The position numbers and the translations under genes were made by a program. Shown here piece by piece: positions 53,238 through 62,363 of a stretch of DNA of 64,000 nt (position 1 is its first letter; every line of letters begins with the position of its first letter). Below the pieces are notes generated by a model that worked only from the letters and a program-made list of their open reading frames with translations, made no database searches and was not told where the DNA came from. Origin of the DNA: Pelomonas margarita (GTDB lineage Bacteria; Pseudomonadota; Gammaproteobacteria; Burkholderiales; Burkholderiaceae_C); NCBI RefSeq assembly GCF_043555875.1, contig NZ_JBIGHW010000005.1, positions 272,328 through 336,327 on the forward strand, read 5' to 3'.

Positions 53238-53864
53238 ATGCCGGACCTTGCCCAGACCCTCGCCTTCCTCGCCGCCGCCCTGCTGCTCACCGCCTCGCCC
53301 GGCCCCGACAACCTCATGGTGCTGAGCCTGGGCATGGCGCGGGGTCGGCGGGCCGGCATGGTGTTCGGCCTGGGCTGCGCCTTGGGCTGCCTGAGCCACA
53401 CGCTGCTGGCCGTGGTGGGCATCGGGGCGCTGGTGGCCGCGTCGCCATGGGCGCTGCAGGCACTGACCTGGGCCGGCGGTGCCTACCTGATCTGGCTGGG
53501 CGTGGGCGCCTGGCGCCATGCCGGCCGCGCGGCGGCGGGCGACGCCGGCCACGACGCCACGCCCCTGCGCCGGCTGTTCACGCAAGGCCTGGTGGCCAAT
53601 GCCATCAACCCCAAGGTGGCGCTGTTCTTCCTGGCCTTCCTGCCGCAGTTCGTCGTCCCCACGCAGGGGCCGGTGGCCACGCAGCTGGGCCTGCTGGGCC
53701 TGCTGTTCACGGCGCAGGCGGCCGTGCTGTTCGGGCTGCTGGGCTGGTTCTCCGGCCACGTGGGCGCCTGGCTGCAGCGCGTGCCCGGCAGTGCCCGCGT
53801 GCTGGACCGGCTGGCCGGCACGGTGTTCATCGGGCTGGGCCTGCGGCTGGTGATCAGCCGCTGA
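53238..53864 (+). CDS. LysE-family amino-acid exporter (RhtB type)
   Basis: 208 aa with six hydrophobic helices. LLTASPGPDNLMVLSLGMARG near the N-terminus and GLVANAINPKVALFFLAFLPQF in the middle are the LysE/RhtB signatures. It should export an amino acid or similar metabolite; the substrate cannot be read. It lies between ankyrin-family members 1 and 2 in the same direction, apparently as an insertion into the tandem array rather than a functional partner. Confidence 0.9.
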   Translation: MPDLAQTLAFLAAALLLTASPGPDNLMVLSLGMARGRRAGMVFGLGCALGCLSHTLLAVVGIGALVAASPWALQALTWAGGAYLIWLGVGAWRHAGRAAAGDAGHDATPLRRLFTQGLVANAINPKVALFFLAFLPQFVVPTQGPVATQLGLLGLLFTAQAAVLFGLLGWFSGHVGAWLQRVPGSARVLDRLAGTVFIGLGLRLVISR

Positions 53865-53944
53865 CGGCCGCCCGGGTAAATTTCACCCGGCCCATGCGCT
53901 CGGAGAAACTGCGCCGCGTTGGCCCCTGTGCCCCTGCTGCCGCC

Positions 53945-54961
53945 ATGAAACACGCCGCCCTGTTTGCCCTGAGCCTCGCCCTGACTGCCGCCGCCCATGC
54001 CGGCACGGCGCCACGCCTCTTGATCGACCGGCTGGGCCTGCAGACCCGCCAGGCGCTCGCTGCCCCCAGCGCCGACCGCACGCCCCAGGACGTCGAGCGC
54101 GAGGTTGCGGGTGAGATCGCGGCGCTGGTCCATGCCAGCCCGGGCCATGTGTCGCTGACGGAGACCGACGCGCACGGCCGCACGCCGCTGATGCTGGCCG
54201 TCAGCGGCGGCTACCTGCAGATCGTGCAGGCGCTGCTGACCGATGCCAGCGTGCGCCGGCAGATCAACCAGACTGACCCACGTGGCGAGACGGCGTGGAT
54301 GCTGGCCCAGTTCGCCCCGGGCATGACGCTGGCGGCCTGCCAGCCCGGCGTGCTGACGCTGGACCGCTACCCGCTGCTGGCGCCCTATCTGCGACGCATG
54401 GCGATGCTGATGACGGCGCGCAAGTCCGTCGTCGTGGCCATCGCCCAGGCGCTGGAGGAGGCGGGCGCACAAGCCGTTCCCGAGGCGGCCCGGGCTCGGT
54501 GGCTGGCACGCTGCCCTAACAGCACACCTGCGCTGCGTGAAGCACTGGCCACCGACGGCGATCTGCTGAACACCCTCGTCAACGAGGCGCTGGCGCGTCA
54601 ACTGAGCTTCAACAAGGCCTATGCCGCCGGCCTGGCGAGCATCCCGCAACGGCCGCCGCAGCACATGCGCTTCATCGACGCCGCCGCCACCCCCGCGCAA
54701 GCGCGGACACTGCGCTGCCCGCGCATGCCGGCACCGGCGATGCGGGGCGCGCTGGGCTGGGCTGGCAACCTGCGCCTGAAGGCCGTGGCCGCCACACGCG
54801 CCGGCGTCGTGGAGGTCGTGGACATCAGCGTGCTGTCCGACGCCCCGCCCGACACCGCCGTCGTGGACCATTTCCGCGGCGCCATCGTGCGGGCGCTGGC
54901 CGGCTACCACTGCGAAGGCGACCAGGTCTTCGAACAGGAATTCAGCTTCAGGATCGAATGA
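53945..54961 (+). CDS. Periplasmic ankyrin-containing protein, tandem family member 2
   Basis: 338 aa with a signal peptide ending near AHA-GT. The ankyrin unit GRTPLMLAVSGGYLQIVQALL is at about residues 78-98. The four family cysteines are in AACQPG, ARCPNS, LRCPRM and GYHCEGD, and the C-terminal strand reads VFEQEFSFRIE. ATG 53945 starts the signal; the upstream extension overlaps the LysE gene. Its stop overlaps the start of member 3 as ATGA. The function is unknown; it is much more similar to member 3 than to member 1. Confidence 0.7.
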   Translation: MKHAALFALSLALTAAAHAGTAPRLLIDRLGLQTRQALAAPSADRTPQDVEREVAGEIAALVHASPGHVSLTETDAHGRTPLMLAVSGGYLQIVQALLTDASVRRQINQTDPRGETAWMLAQFAPGMTLAACQPGVLTLDRYPLLAPYLRRMAMLMTARKSVVVAIAQALEEAGAQAVPEAARARWLARCPNSTPALREALATDGDLLNTLVNEALARQLSFNKAYAAGLASIPQRPPQHMRFIDAAATPAQARTLRCPRMPAPAMRGALGWAGNLRLKAVAATRAGVVEVVDISVLSDAPPDTAVVDHFRGAIVRALAGYHCEGDQVFEQEFSFRIE

Positions 54962-56031
54962 CAGCCATGCCCTTTGCTTTCTTCCGCGCGGCCGTGCTGG
55001 CGCTGGCCTTGCTGGGCGCCCTGCCCGGCGCCCATGCCGACACCCCGCGCACGCCGCGCCAGCTGATCGAGCAACTGGGGCTGGAGATCCGCCAGATCCT
55101 CGAAGCCACCCCGTCCACTCGCACGCCCGACGACGCTGAGCGCGCCGTCGCCGAGCAGATTGGCGCCCTGATCCAGGCCGACCCCCATCACCTGTCGCTG
55201 ACCGAGAACGCCGGCCGGGGCGGCACGCCGCTGATGCTGGCAGCCAGCCACGGCTATGTGCAGGTGGTGCGGGCCCTGCTCGCCGCGCCCGGTGTGAAGC
55301 TGACGGCGGACGTCGCGGACGCCCAGGGCGAGACGGCCTGGATCAAGGCCAGCTTTGCACAGCCCATCACGCTGGCGGCCTGCCAGCCCGGCACCCTGAC
55401 GCGCGAGCGCTATGTGCTGATGCCGCCCTATGTGCGGCGCATGGCCTACCTGATGAATACGCAGGCCTCGGCCTTCATCGAGACCCTGTCCGCCTTGCAA
55501 GACGCCGGCGCCGAACCGCGTGAGGACGAAGCCCGCCGGGCCTGGCTGGCCCGCTGCCCCAATGCGACACCGGCACTGCGCGAGTCCCTCGCGGGCCAGG
55601 CGCTGATGCCCGCGCTGGTCAACGCGGCCGTGGCCCAGCAGATCGCTTTCGCCAAAGCCACCCGCGAGACCTTCGGCGAGTTGACCGAGCGGCCGCCGAA
55701 GGACATGCGTTTCGTGCCGCTGGAGCGCCGCGCTCGCGGTGCCGCCCAGCCGTCACCGTTGCTGCAGGTGCATCAGCTGCACTGCCCGCGCATGCCCAAG
55801 CCGGAAATGCCGCCAGGCATCCGCTGGACGGGTCATGTGCTGTTCAAGGCCACCATCGCAACGCGGGCCGGCATCATCGAGGGGGCTGACTTCGACGTGC
55901 TGTCGAGTTCGGGAGCCCAGCGAGGCGCCGCCACCGACTTCTTCCGCCACATGGTGCTGAAAGCGCTGGCCGGCTACCAGTGTGTGGGCGACTTCATCTT
56001 CGAACAGACCTTCGAGATCAAGGTGTCGTGA
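54958..56031 (+). CDS. Periplasmic ankyrin-containing protein, tandem family member 3
   Basis: 357 aa with a signal peptide ending near AHA-DT. The ankyrin unit GGTPLMLAASHGYVQVVRALL, the shared middle block RQLIEQLGLEIRQIL and MPPYVRRMAYLM, four cysteines (AACQPG, ARCPNA, LHCPRM, GYQCVGD) and the C-terminal FIFEQTFEIKV parallel member 2. ATG 54958 gives ATGA coupling; ATG 54967 is an alternative. The conserved C-terminal part looks like a TonB-C-type fold, which would suggest a periplasmic binding role. Confidence 0.7.
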   Translation: MTAMPFAFFRAAVLALALLGALPGAHADTPRTPRQLIEQLGLEIRQILEATPSTRTPDDAERAVAEQIGALIQADPHHLSLTENAGRGGTPLMLAASHGYVQVVRALLAAPGVKLTADVADAQGETAWIKASFAQPITLAACQPGTLTRERYVLMPPYVRRMAYLMNTQASAFIETLSALQDAGAEPREDEARRAWLARCPNATPALRESLAGQALMPALVNAAVAQQIAFAKATRETFGELTERPPKDMRFVPLERRARGAAQPSPLLQVHQLHCPRMPKPEMPPGIRWTGHVLFKATIATRAGIIEGADFDVLSSSGAQRGAATDFFRHMVLKALAGYQCVGDFIFEQTFEIKVS

Positions 56032-56053
56032 GCAGGCCTCGTATGCTGCGCCC

Positions 56054-57127
56054 GTGAACCCACGCCGCTCCCTGCCCTGCCTCGCCGCCGCACTGCTGCT
56101 GGCGCTGCTGCCCGCTCACGCTGACGCCCGCGCCCGCCGCGAACCGCCCCTGAAGCCGCTGGGCACGCGGCCGGCGCTGGTGGCCTTTGCCAACGAGCTG
56201 GCGGCCGCCGAGGGCTGGAACGCCGCCGCGCTGCGTCGCCAGCTCGCGGCCGCCCGCCACCTGCCCAAGGTGCGCCAGCTCATCCTGCCCGCCAGCGCGC
56301 CCAGCGCCAAGAACTGGGGCGCCTACCGCGACCGCTTCGTCGAGCCCGCCCGCATCGAGGCCGGCCTGGCCTTCTGGCGCCAGCACGAGGACGCGCTGGC
56401 CCGCGCCCAGGCGCGCTGGGGCGTGCCGGCCGAGGTCGTCGTCGGCATCGTTGGCGTGGAGACGTACTACGGCCGCATCACCGGCGGCTTCAAGGTGCTG
56501 GACGCGCTGGCCACGCTGGCCTTCGACTTCCCCGCCGCCCACCCGCGCGCGGCCGAGCGGCAGGCCTTCTTCCGCGCCGAGCTGGCCGAGTTCCTGCGGC
56601 TGACGCGCGAGCAAGGCCTGACCCCGGAGGACGTGCGCGGCAGCTATGCCGGTGCCTTGGGCTGGCCCCAGTTCATGCCCGGCAGCTGGCGCAAATACGC
56701 GGTGGACTTCGACGGCGACGGCCACATCAACCTGATGGCCAGCCCGGCGGACGCTATCGGCAGCGTGGCCCACTACCTGGCCGCCTTCGGCTGGCAGGCC
56801 GGCCAGCCCACGCACTACGACATCGCGCTGCCCGAGGACCCTGCCGAGCGCGCGCGCCTGCTGGCCCCTGACATCAAGCCCAGCTTCAGCGCCGCCGAGC
56901 TGCTGGCCGCCGGCGCCACGCTGCCCGAAGCCGCCCGCAGCCACGCCGGCCCGCTGGCCGTCATCGAGCTGCAGAACGGCGGCCAGGCCACCACGCCGCT
57001 GCTGGGCACGCAGAACTTCTGGGCGGTGACGCGCTACAACTGGTCGGCCTACTACGCGCTGGGCGTCATCGAGCTGGGGCAGGCCGTGGCCCGGGCGCGC
57101 ACGGCCGCGCAGGCAGCGCCTCAGTAA
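56054..57127 (+). CDS. mltB: Membrane-bound lytic transglycosylase B family
   Basis: Cleaves peptidoglycan glycan strands to leave 1,6-anhydro ends. 357 aa. A signal peptide (PCLAAALLLALLPAHADA) has no lipobox, so it is probably soluble in the periplasm, unlike E. coli MltB. The catalytic Glu is in IVGVETYYGRITGGFKVLDAL, and the family signatures SYAGALGWPQFMPGSW and DFDGDGHINL follow, the latter an EF-hand-like calcium site. The start is GTG 56054. The stop overlaps the convergent comEC end by 7 bp. Confidence 0.9.
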   Translation: MNPRRSLPCLAAALLLALLPAHADARARREPPLKPLGTRPALVAFANELAAAEGWNAAALRRQLAAARHLPKVRQLILPASAPSAKNWGAYRDRFVEPARIEAGLAFWRQHEDALARAQARWGVPAEVVVGIVGVETYYGRITGGFKVLDALATLAFDFPAAHPRAAERQAFFRAELAEFLRLTREQGLTPEDVRGSYAGALGWPQFMPGSWRKYAVDFDGDGHINLMASPADAIGSVAHYLAAFGWQAGQPTHYDIALPEDPAERARLLAPDIKPSFSAAELLAAGATLPEAARSHAGPLAVIELQNGGQATTPLLGTQNFWAVTRYNWSAYYALGVIELGQAVARARTAAQAAPQ

Positions 57128-59571
57128 GCCGGCCAGGCGTCCGCGTCCGGCATCTCGACCTCGGGCACCGGGCCCATGGGGGTGACGGCGCTGGCGCTGC
57201 GCCGGTCCTGCCAGTAGCGCGGGCGCCGCTCGCGCTCGCACTGGCCCGCCGATGGCGGCACGTCGCTCTGCCAGCGCCAGGCCCCGCAGGACGCGCTTTC
57301 CACGACGGCGATGCCGGCGGCCTGGTAGCGCGCCAGCACGGCGGGCGCAGGGTGGCCGAAGCGGCTGCGGTAGGCGGCCTGCACCAGCGCCACCGCCGGC
57401 TTCACGGCGGCCAGCAGGGGCTCGCTGGACGAAGTCTTGCTGCCGTGGTGCGGCACCAGCATCACGTCGGCCCGCAGGTCGGCGCTGCGCTGCACCAGCG
57501 CACGCTCCTGCCCCGCCTCCAGGTCGCCCAGCAGCAGCGCGCGCCGGCCCGAGGCGGCGGTGATGCGAAGCACGCAGGACAGATCGTTGGGCTTGAGGCC
57601 GGCGCCAAAGTCCTGCGGGCGCGGGTGCAGCAGCTCGAAGCGCACGCCGTCCCACACCCAGCCCTGGCCGGCCTCGCAGCGCCGAGCGGCGGCCGGCGGG
57701 CGCTGCAGCGGGTGATCGGGCGCCAGCGAGCTGCGCAGCTCGACCACCGGCACCGCCTGCATCAGCGTCGCGGCGCCGCCGACGTGGTCGGTGTCGCGGT
57801 GACTGAGCATCAGCAGGTCCAGCTGCCGCACGCCCAGGCCCCGCAACAGGGGCAGCAGCACGCGCTCGCCGGCATCGGCGCCGGGCGAGTAGGCCGGGCC
57901 GGTGTCGAACAGCAGCGTGCGCCCGGCGGTGCGCACCAGCACCGCATTGCCCTGCCCCACGTCGGCCGCCAGCAGCTCGAACTCGCCCGGCGGCGGCCGC
58001 AGCACGGCGGGCCACAGCAGCGGCACCAGCAGGGCCAGCCCCACCAGCCGCAGCCGCCAGGGCAGCCGCAGCACCACCAGCCCCGCGCCCAGCAAGGCCA
58101 GCGCCTGCGCCCAGGCCGGCGCCGCCGGCAGCCACCACACAGCGCCAGGCAGCGCCACCAGCAGTTGCAGCCAGGCCATCAACCCCTGCGTGATCCACGC
58201 GGCCAGCGCCCACAGCGGCGGCGCCAGCCCGCCCAGCAGGGCCAGCGGCGTGATCAGGAAACTGATGACAGGGATGGCCACCAGGTTGGCCAGCAGGCCC
58301 ACGGCCGACAGCTGCGCGAAACAGACCAGGCTCAGCGGTGCCAGCCCCACTGTGGCCACGGCCTGGGTGTGCAGCGCCGCCTGCAGCCGCGCCCGCCAGC
58401 CCTCGGCGCGCAGCTCACCGGCCGCCATCAGCAGCGCCACCGCGCCGAACGACAGCCAGAAGCCCGGCTGCACCAGCGCCCAGGGGTCCACCGCCGTCAC
58501 CACCACGGCGGCCGCCAGCAGCACCAGCGGCCAGGGCCAGCGCAGCGCCAGGCCCTGCAGGCCGGCCACCACGGCCAGCATCAGCACCGTGCGCTGCGCC
58601 GGCACGCCCCAGCCCGAGAACAGCCCATAGCCCAGCGCCGCCAGCACGCCCGCCCAGCGCGCCGCCGTGGGCGCCGGCCAGGCCAGGCACAGGCGCCCGC
58701 CGCGCCGCCACAGCGCCCCGGCCACGGCGCTGGCCAGCCACGCGAACATCGTGACGTGCAGCCCGCTGATGCTGAACACATGCGCCACGCCGGTGTCGCG
58801 CAGCAGCGCCCAGTCGGCATGGGTGATGGCGTTCTGGTCGCCCAGGCTGAGCGCAGCCAGCACGCCGGCCATGCCGGGGTCGGCCACCTCGGCCTGGATG
58901 GCCGCACGCAGGCGCTGGCGGGCGGCGTCGATGTGCCAGGCCGGCGCGACCGCCAGGCGCTCGCCGCCACGCACCACGCCGCTGGCGCGCAGGCCCTGCT
59001 CGAACAGCCACAGCTCGGCATCGAAGCCGCCCGGGTTGGCCAGCCCGTGGGCGCGCTTGAGCCGCGCGGTGAGGCGCCAGCGCTCGCCGGCCCCCGGAGG
59101 GCGATCGGCCATCCCCGGGCTGGCGTACGCCAGCAGCATCAGCCGCGGCGGCACCTCGGGCGGCAGCGCCGTGCCAGTGGGGCCGACCGATTCCACCGCG
59201 AACTCGAAGCGCCAGCCCGGCACGCCGCCCTGGCCGGTGATGGCCACGGGCAGGGAGTCGATGCGGCCCGTCAGCACCAGGTCGCGCCCTTCCCAGGCCG
59301 GGTGCAGTTCAGACGCCAGCCGCCATTCCGCGCGCAGCGCGCCTTGCGCGAAGGCCAGTGCGGCGATGCCGACGGCCAGGCCCCACCAGCGCCGCCGCAG
59401 CGCGAAGCCCACCGCCAGCAGCCCGGCCAGCAGCGCGACCTCGCCCGGCGCCGGCAGCCGGGCGCACTGGTGCAGCAGGGCCAGGCCGGCCAGCCAGGCC
59501 AGTGCCGCCACCGTCAATTCCTGCACGCGCCAGCGAACCTGCGCCAAAACCCCTCCCGCGCCCCGCTGCAT
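57121..59571 (-). CDS. comEC: ComEC/Rec2 DNA-uptake channel
   Basis: 816 aa. An N-terminal DUF4131-type region, a central Competence domain of many helices with ALSLGDQNAITHADWALLRDTG and VAHVFSISGLHVTMFAWLA, and a C-terminal metallo-beta-lactamase-like domain (DVGQGNAVLVRT, LMLSHRDTDHVGG, MLVPHHGSKTSS). It carries single-stranded DNA across the inner membrane during transformation. The very N-terminal residues are uncertain because no better start was seen. Other competence genes are not in this window. Confidence 0.9.
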   Translation of the reverse strand: MQRGAGGVLAQVRWRVQELTVAALAWLAGLALLHQCARLPAPGEVALLAGLLAVGFALRRRWWGLAVGIAALAFAQGALRAEWRLASELHPAWEGRDLVLTGRIDSLPVAITGQGGVPGWRFEFAVESVGPTGTALPPEVPPRLMLLAYASPGMADRPPGAGERWRLTARLKRAHGLANPGGFDAELWLFEQGLRASGVVRGGERLAVAPAWHIDAARQRLRAAIQAEVADPGMAGVLAALSLGDQNAITHADWALLRDTGVAHVFSISGLHVTMFAWLASAVAGALWRRGGRLCLAWPAPTAARWAGVLAALGYGLFSGWGVPAQRTVLMLAVVAGLQGLALRWPWPLVLLAAAVVVTAVDPWALVQPGFWLSFGAVALLMAAGELRAEGWRARLQAALHTQAVATVGLAPLSLVCFAQLSAVGLLANLVAIPVISFLITPLALLGGLAPPLWALAAWITQGLMAWLQLLVALPGAVWWLPAAPAWAQALALLGAGLVVLRLPWRLRLVGLALLVPLLWPAVLRPPPGEFELLAADVGQGNAVLVRTAGRTLLFDTGPAYSPGADAGERVLLPLLRGLGVRQLDLLMLSHRDTDHVGGAATLMQAVPVVELRSSLAPDHPLQRPPAAARRCEAGQGWVWDGVRFELLHPRPQDFGAGLKPNDLSCVLRITAASGRRALLLGDLEAGQERALVQRSADLRADVMLVPHHGSKTSSSEPLLAAVKPAVALVQAAYRSRFGHPAPAVLARYQAAGIAVVESASCGAWRWQSDVPPSAGQCERERRPRYWQDRRSASAVTPMGPVPEVEMPDADAWPAY

Positions 59572-59627
59572 GGGGGGCGGGGTGTAGCATGCCGCCGTTT
59601 TTCCGCTGCGCCATCGCGCTTCTACCC

Positions 59628-60095
59628 ATGAGCTCCACCGCCATCCAGGCCAAGCTGGCCGAACTGGGCATCACCCTGCCGCCCCTGGCCATCCCGGCCG
59701 CCGCCTACCTGCCCTTCACCCGCACGGGCAACCTCGTCTTCCTGTCCGGCCACCTCGCCAAGAAGGACGGCAAGGTCTGGGTGGGCCAGCTGGGCAAGGA
59801 TGTCGACACCGCCACCGGCCAGGCCGCCGCCCGCGCCGTCGCGGTCGACCTGCTGGGCACGCTGCAGGCCGCCACCGGCGACCTGGGCAAGGTGGTGCGC
59901 ATCGTCAAGGTGATGAGCCTGGTGAACAGCACGCCCGACTTCACCGAGCAGCACCTCGTCACCAACGGTTGCTCCGAGCTGCTGGCCGCCGTGCTGGGCG
60001 ACGCCGGCAAGCATGCGCGCAGCGCTTTCGGCGTGGCGCAGATCCCGATGGGCGCCTGCGTCGAGATCGAACTGATCGCCGAGGTGCGCGACTGA
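59628..60095 (+). CDS. RidA/YjgF-family protein
   Basis: 155 aa, longer than E. coli RidA (128 aa) and of the subgroup with an N-terminal extension. YLPFTRTGNLVFLSGHLAKK, the VVRIVKVMSLVNSTPDF segment and SAFGVAQIPMGACVEIELIAEV are typical; the usual catalytic Arg (GARSA in RidA) is represented by HARSAFGVAQ. Some RidA paralogues do not hydrolyse 2-aminoacrylate, so activity is uncertain. It is coupled to dsbB (TGATG). Confidence 0.88.
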   Translation: MSSTAIQAKLAELGITLPPLAIPAAAYLPFTRTGNLVFLSGHLAKKDGKVWVGQLGKDVDTATGQAAARAVAVDLLGTLQAATGDLGKVVRIVKVMSLVNSTPDFTEQHLVTNGCSELLAAVLGDAGKHARSAFGVAQIPMGACVEIELIAEVRD

Positions 60096-60589
60096 TGTTC
60101 GTCAGCTCCCCCTCCCGGCTGCCCGGCCTGGCGCTGCTGGGCATGGCGGTGGCCAGCTTCGCGGCTGTCGGCGTGGCGCTCGTGGCGCAGCACCAGTTCG
60201 GCGTCAAGCCTTGCCCCTGGTGCGTGCTGCAGCGCGGCATCTTCCTGCTGATCGGCGCGTTCGCGCTGCTGGGCTGGCTGCTGCGCGGCACGCGTGGGCT
60301 GCGGCAGGCGGCACTGGTGCTGGTGCTGACGCTGTGCGCGGCCGGCCTGACGGCGGCCGTGTTCCAGCACGAGGTGGCCTCGCAGACGGCCACCTGCGCC
60401 ATGGGCCTGGCCGACCGCATCGTCATGGCACTCAATCTCGAGGAGCTGTGGCCGGCGGTGTTCATGATCACGGCCAACTGCGCCGAGGCCGCGGCCTACC
60501 GGCTGCTGGGCCTGCCCTACGAGGTCTGGAGCGGCCTGCTGTTCGCCGGCTTCGCGGCGCTCAGCGCCGTGGCCCTCGGCAAGCGCTGA
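60095..60589 (+). CDS. dsbB: Disulfide bond formation protein B
   Basis: 164-aa inner-membrane quinone reductase that reoxidises DsbA. Four helices are visible. The first redox pair is CPWC in VKPCPWCVLQRG (about residues 40-43), the second pair lies in the periplasmic loop (TATCAMG and ITANCAEA). Start overlaps the RidA stop as TGATG. It would support disulfides in the periplasmic proteins of this window, including the four-cysteine ankyrin family. Confidence 0.93.
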   Translation: MFVSSPSRLPGLALLGMAVASFAAVGVALVAQHQFGVKPCPWCVLQRGIFLLIGAFALLGWLLRGTRGLRQAALVLVLTLCAAGLTAAVFQHEVASQTATCAMGLADRIVMALNLEELWPAVFMITANCAEAAAYRLLGLPYEVWSGLLFAGFAALSAVALGKR

Positions 60590-60593
60590 GGCC

Positions 60594-62354
60594 TCACTCG
60601 CCCAGCACCACGCCCTCGCGGCGCGGGTCGGCGCCGCCGACCCAGCCGCCTTTCACACGCTGCAGGACCTGCAGGCCGCTGGTGAGGTCGGTCTCCACGA
60701 CCTGATGCCCGCGCCCGCGAAGCGCCGCCAATTGCCCGGCCGTCAACGCGTTGCGCTCCACGATGAGTGCGCCGCCATTGAAGTGGCCAAAGTTGGGCAG
60801 GTCCACCGCCTGCTGCACCGGCAGGCCCCAGGCCAGCGCGCCGGTCAGCACCTTGGCCACGTAATGGATGATGACCGGCCCGCCCGGTGAGCCGGCCACC
60901 ATGACGAGCTGCCCGCGGCGGTCGAACACCAGCGTGGGCGCCATGCTGGAGCGCGGGCGCTTGCCGGCCTCCACGCGGTTGGCCACCGGCTTGCCCTCAG
61001 CGCCGGTAGGCTGCAGCGAGAAGTCGGTCAGCTGGTTGTTCAGCAGGAAGCCGCCGGCCAGGCCCGTGCCGCCGTCGCTCATGATGCGGTTGCCAAAGGC
61101 GGACTCGACGCTGGTGGTCATGGCCACCGCCCGGCCCTCGGCATCGACCACGCTCACATGGCTGGTGCCGGACTCCCGTTGCGGCGCCTGCGGGGCCAGG
61201 GCTTGCCGCAGGGCACCGGGGTCCCCCGCCGTGGCGGGCGGCATCGCACGCTCGCCGATCAACGCCGCGCGCGCCTTCAGGTAGGCCGGTGCCAGCAGCA
61301 GCTGCCAGTCACCGCCCGGCGCGGTGACGAAGGCCGGGTCGGCAATGAACTGCGCGCGGTCGGCAAACGCCAGCTTGGCGGACTCGGTGTAGGCATGCAG
61401 CCAGTCGCCCGTGAGGCCCTGGGCCGCCACGGCAGCGGGCTGGCCGTCGAGCAGGCCGAGGATCTGCATCAGCGTCAGGTGGCCCGAGGTGGGCGGGCCG
61501 AAGCCGCAGACGCGGTAGCTGCGCCAGTCGTTGCACAGCGGCGGGCGCTGCACGGGCTGGTAGCCGGCCAGGTCGGCAACGGTCAACCGGCCGGGCCGGG
61601 CATGGGCTTGCACGCGGCGAACGATGTCCTCGGCCACCGGCCCCGTGTAAAAGCCCGCAGCGCCCTGTTTCGCGATGCCGCGCAGCACGGCCGCATAGGC
61701 CGGGTTCTTCAGCATGGTGCCAACGGGCTTGGGCACCCCGACTGCGTCGAAGAAATACGGCCCCGCCTGTGCGTCGCTGCGCAGCGCTGTCTCGCCGGCC
61801 GCCAGCTCGAACAGCCGCGGGCTGATCGCAAAGCCCTGCTCGGCCAGCGTGATGGCGGGCTCGAACAGCCGCGCCCAGGGCAGCCGGCCGTGCGACTTGT
61901 GGGCCTCGGCCAGCATGGCCACCACACCGGGCACGCCGGTGGACAGGCCGCTCAACACCGCGTCGCGCATGGCCATCGGCTTGCCGTCGGGCTTCAGGAA
62001 CAGCGCGGGCGTGGCGGCAGCCGGCGCGGTCTCGCGGCCGTCGAAGGTCTGCACCTGCCGGCCGTCCCAGTGCAGCAGGAAGGCGCCGCCACCGATGCCG
62101 CTGGACTGCGGCTCCACCAGCCCGAGCACGGCCTGCACCGCCACGGCGGCGTCGACGGCCGAGCCGCCCGCGCGAAGAATCTTCATGCCGGCCTGCGCCG
62201 CGAGCGGGTTGGCGGCGGTCACCGCAAAGCGCTGGGCGGGTGTGGTCAGGCTGCCCTGCCGAGCGGTGCGGGTGGTGGCCGCCTCGGGCTGGTCGAGGGC
62301 ATGGGCGGGCACCAGCAGCGCGGCGAGCGCAAGGGGGATCAGGCGGCGAGGCAT
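60594..62354 (-). CDS. ggt: Gamma-glutamyltransferase
   Basis: 586 aa with a signal peptide (PLALAALLVPAHA). It autocleaves before the nucleophile Thr, found in ESGTSHVSVVDAEGRAVAMT; the large subunit has AVQAVLGLVEPQSSGIGGGAFLLH and the small subunit contains MSDGGTGLAGGFLLNNQLTDF and GSPGGPVIIHYV. It hydrolyses glutathione and other gamma-glutamyl compounds in the periplasm. It converges with dsbB, with 4 bp between stops, and begins 9 bp after the stop of the beta-lactamase-type gene on the same strand. Confidence 0.95.
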   Translation of the reverse strand: MPRRLIPLALAALLVPAHALDQPEAATTRTARQGSLTTPAQRFAVTAANPLAAQAGMKILRAGGSAVDAAVAVQAVLGLVEPQSSGIGGGAFLLHWDGRQVQTFDGRETAPAAATPALFLKPDGKPMAMRDAVLSGLSTGVPGVVAMLAEAHKSHGRLPWARLFEPAITLAEQGFAISPRLFELAAGETALRSDAQAGPYFFDAVGVPKPVGTMLKNPAYAAVLRGIAKQGAAGFYTGPVAEDIVRRVQAHARPGRLTVADLAGYQPVQRPPLCNDWRSYRVCGFGPPTSGHLTLMQILGLLDGQPAAVAAQGLTGDWLHAYTESAKLAFADRAQFIADPAFVTAPGGDWQLLLAPAYLKARAALIGERAMPPATAGDPGALRQALAPQAPQRESGTSHVSVVDAEGRAVAMTTSVESAFGNRIMSDGGTGLAGGFLLNNQLTDFSLQPTGAEGKPVANRVEAGKRPRSSMAPTLVFDRRGQLVMVAGSPGGPVIIHYVAKVLTGALAWGLPVQQAVDLPNFGHFNGGALIVERNALTAGQLAALRGRGHQVVETDLTSGLQVLQRVKGGWVGGADPRREGVVLGE

Positions 62355-62363
62355 CGGCGCATC

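Noticed and set aside
52160..56031. Tandem ankyrin genes considered as polymorphic-toxin immunity array
   Set aside because: No toxin, secretion substrate or immunity-type organisation is seen nearby; kept only as an unknown family.
57352..59631. 759-aa plus-strand open frame opposite comEC
   Set aside because: Shadow frame rich in Gln, Arg and Pro; comEC motifs are clear on the other strand.
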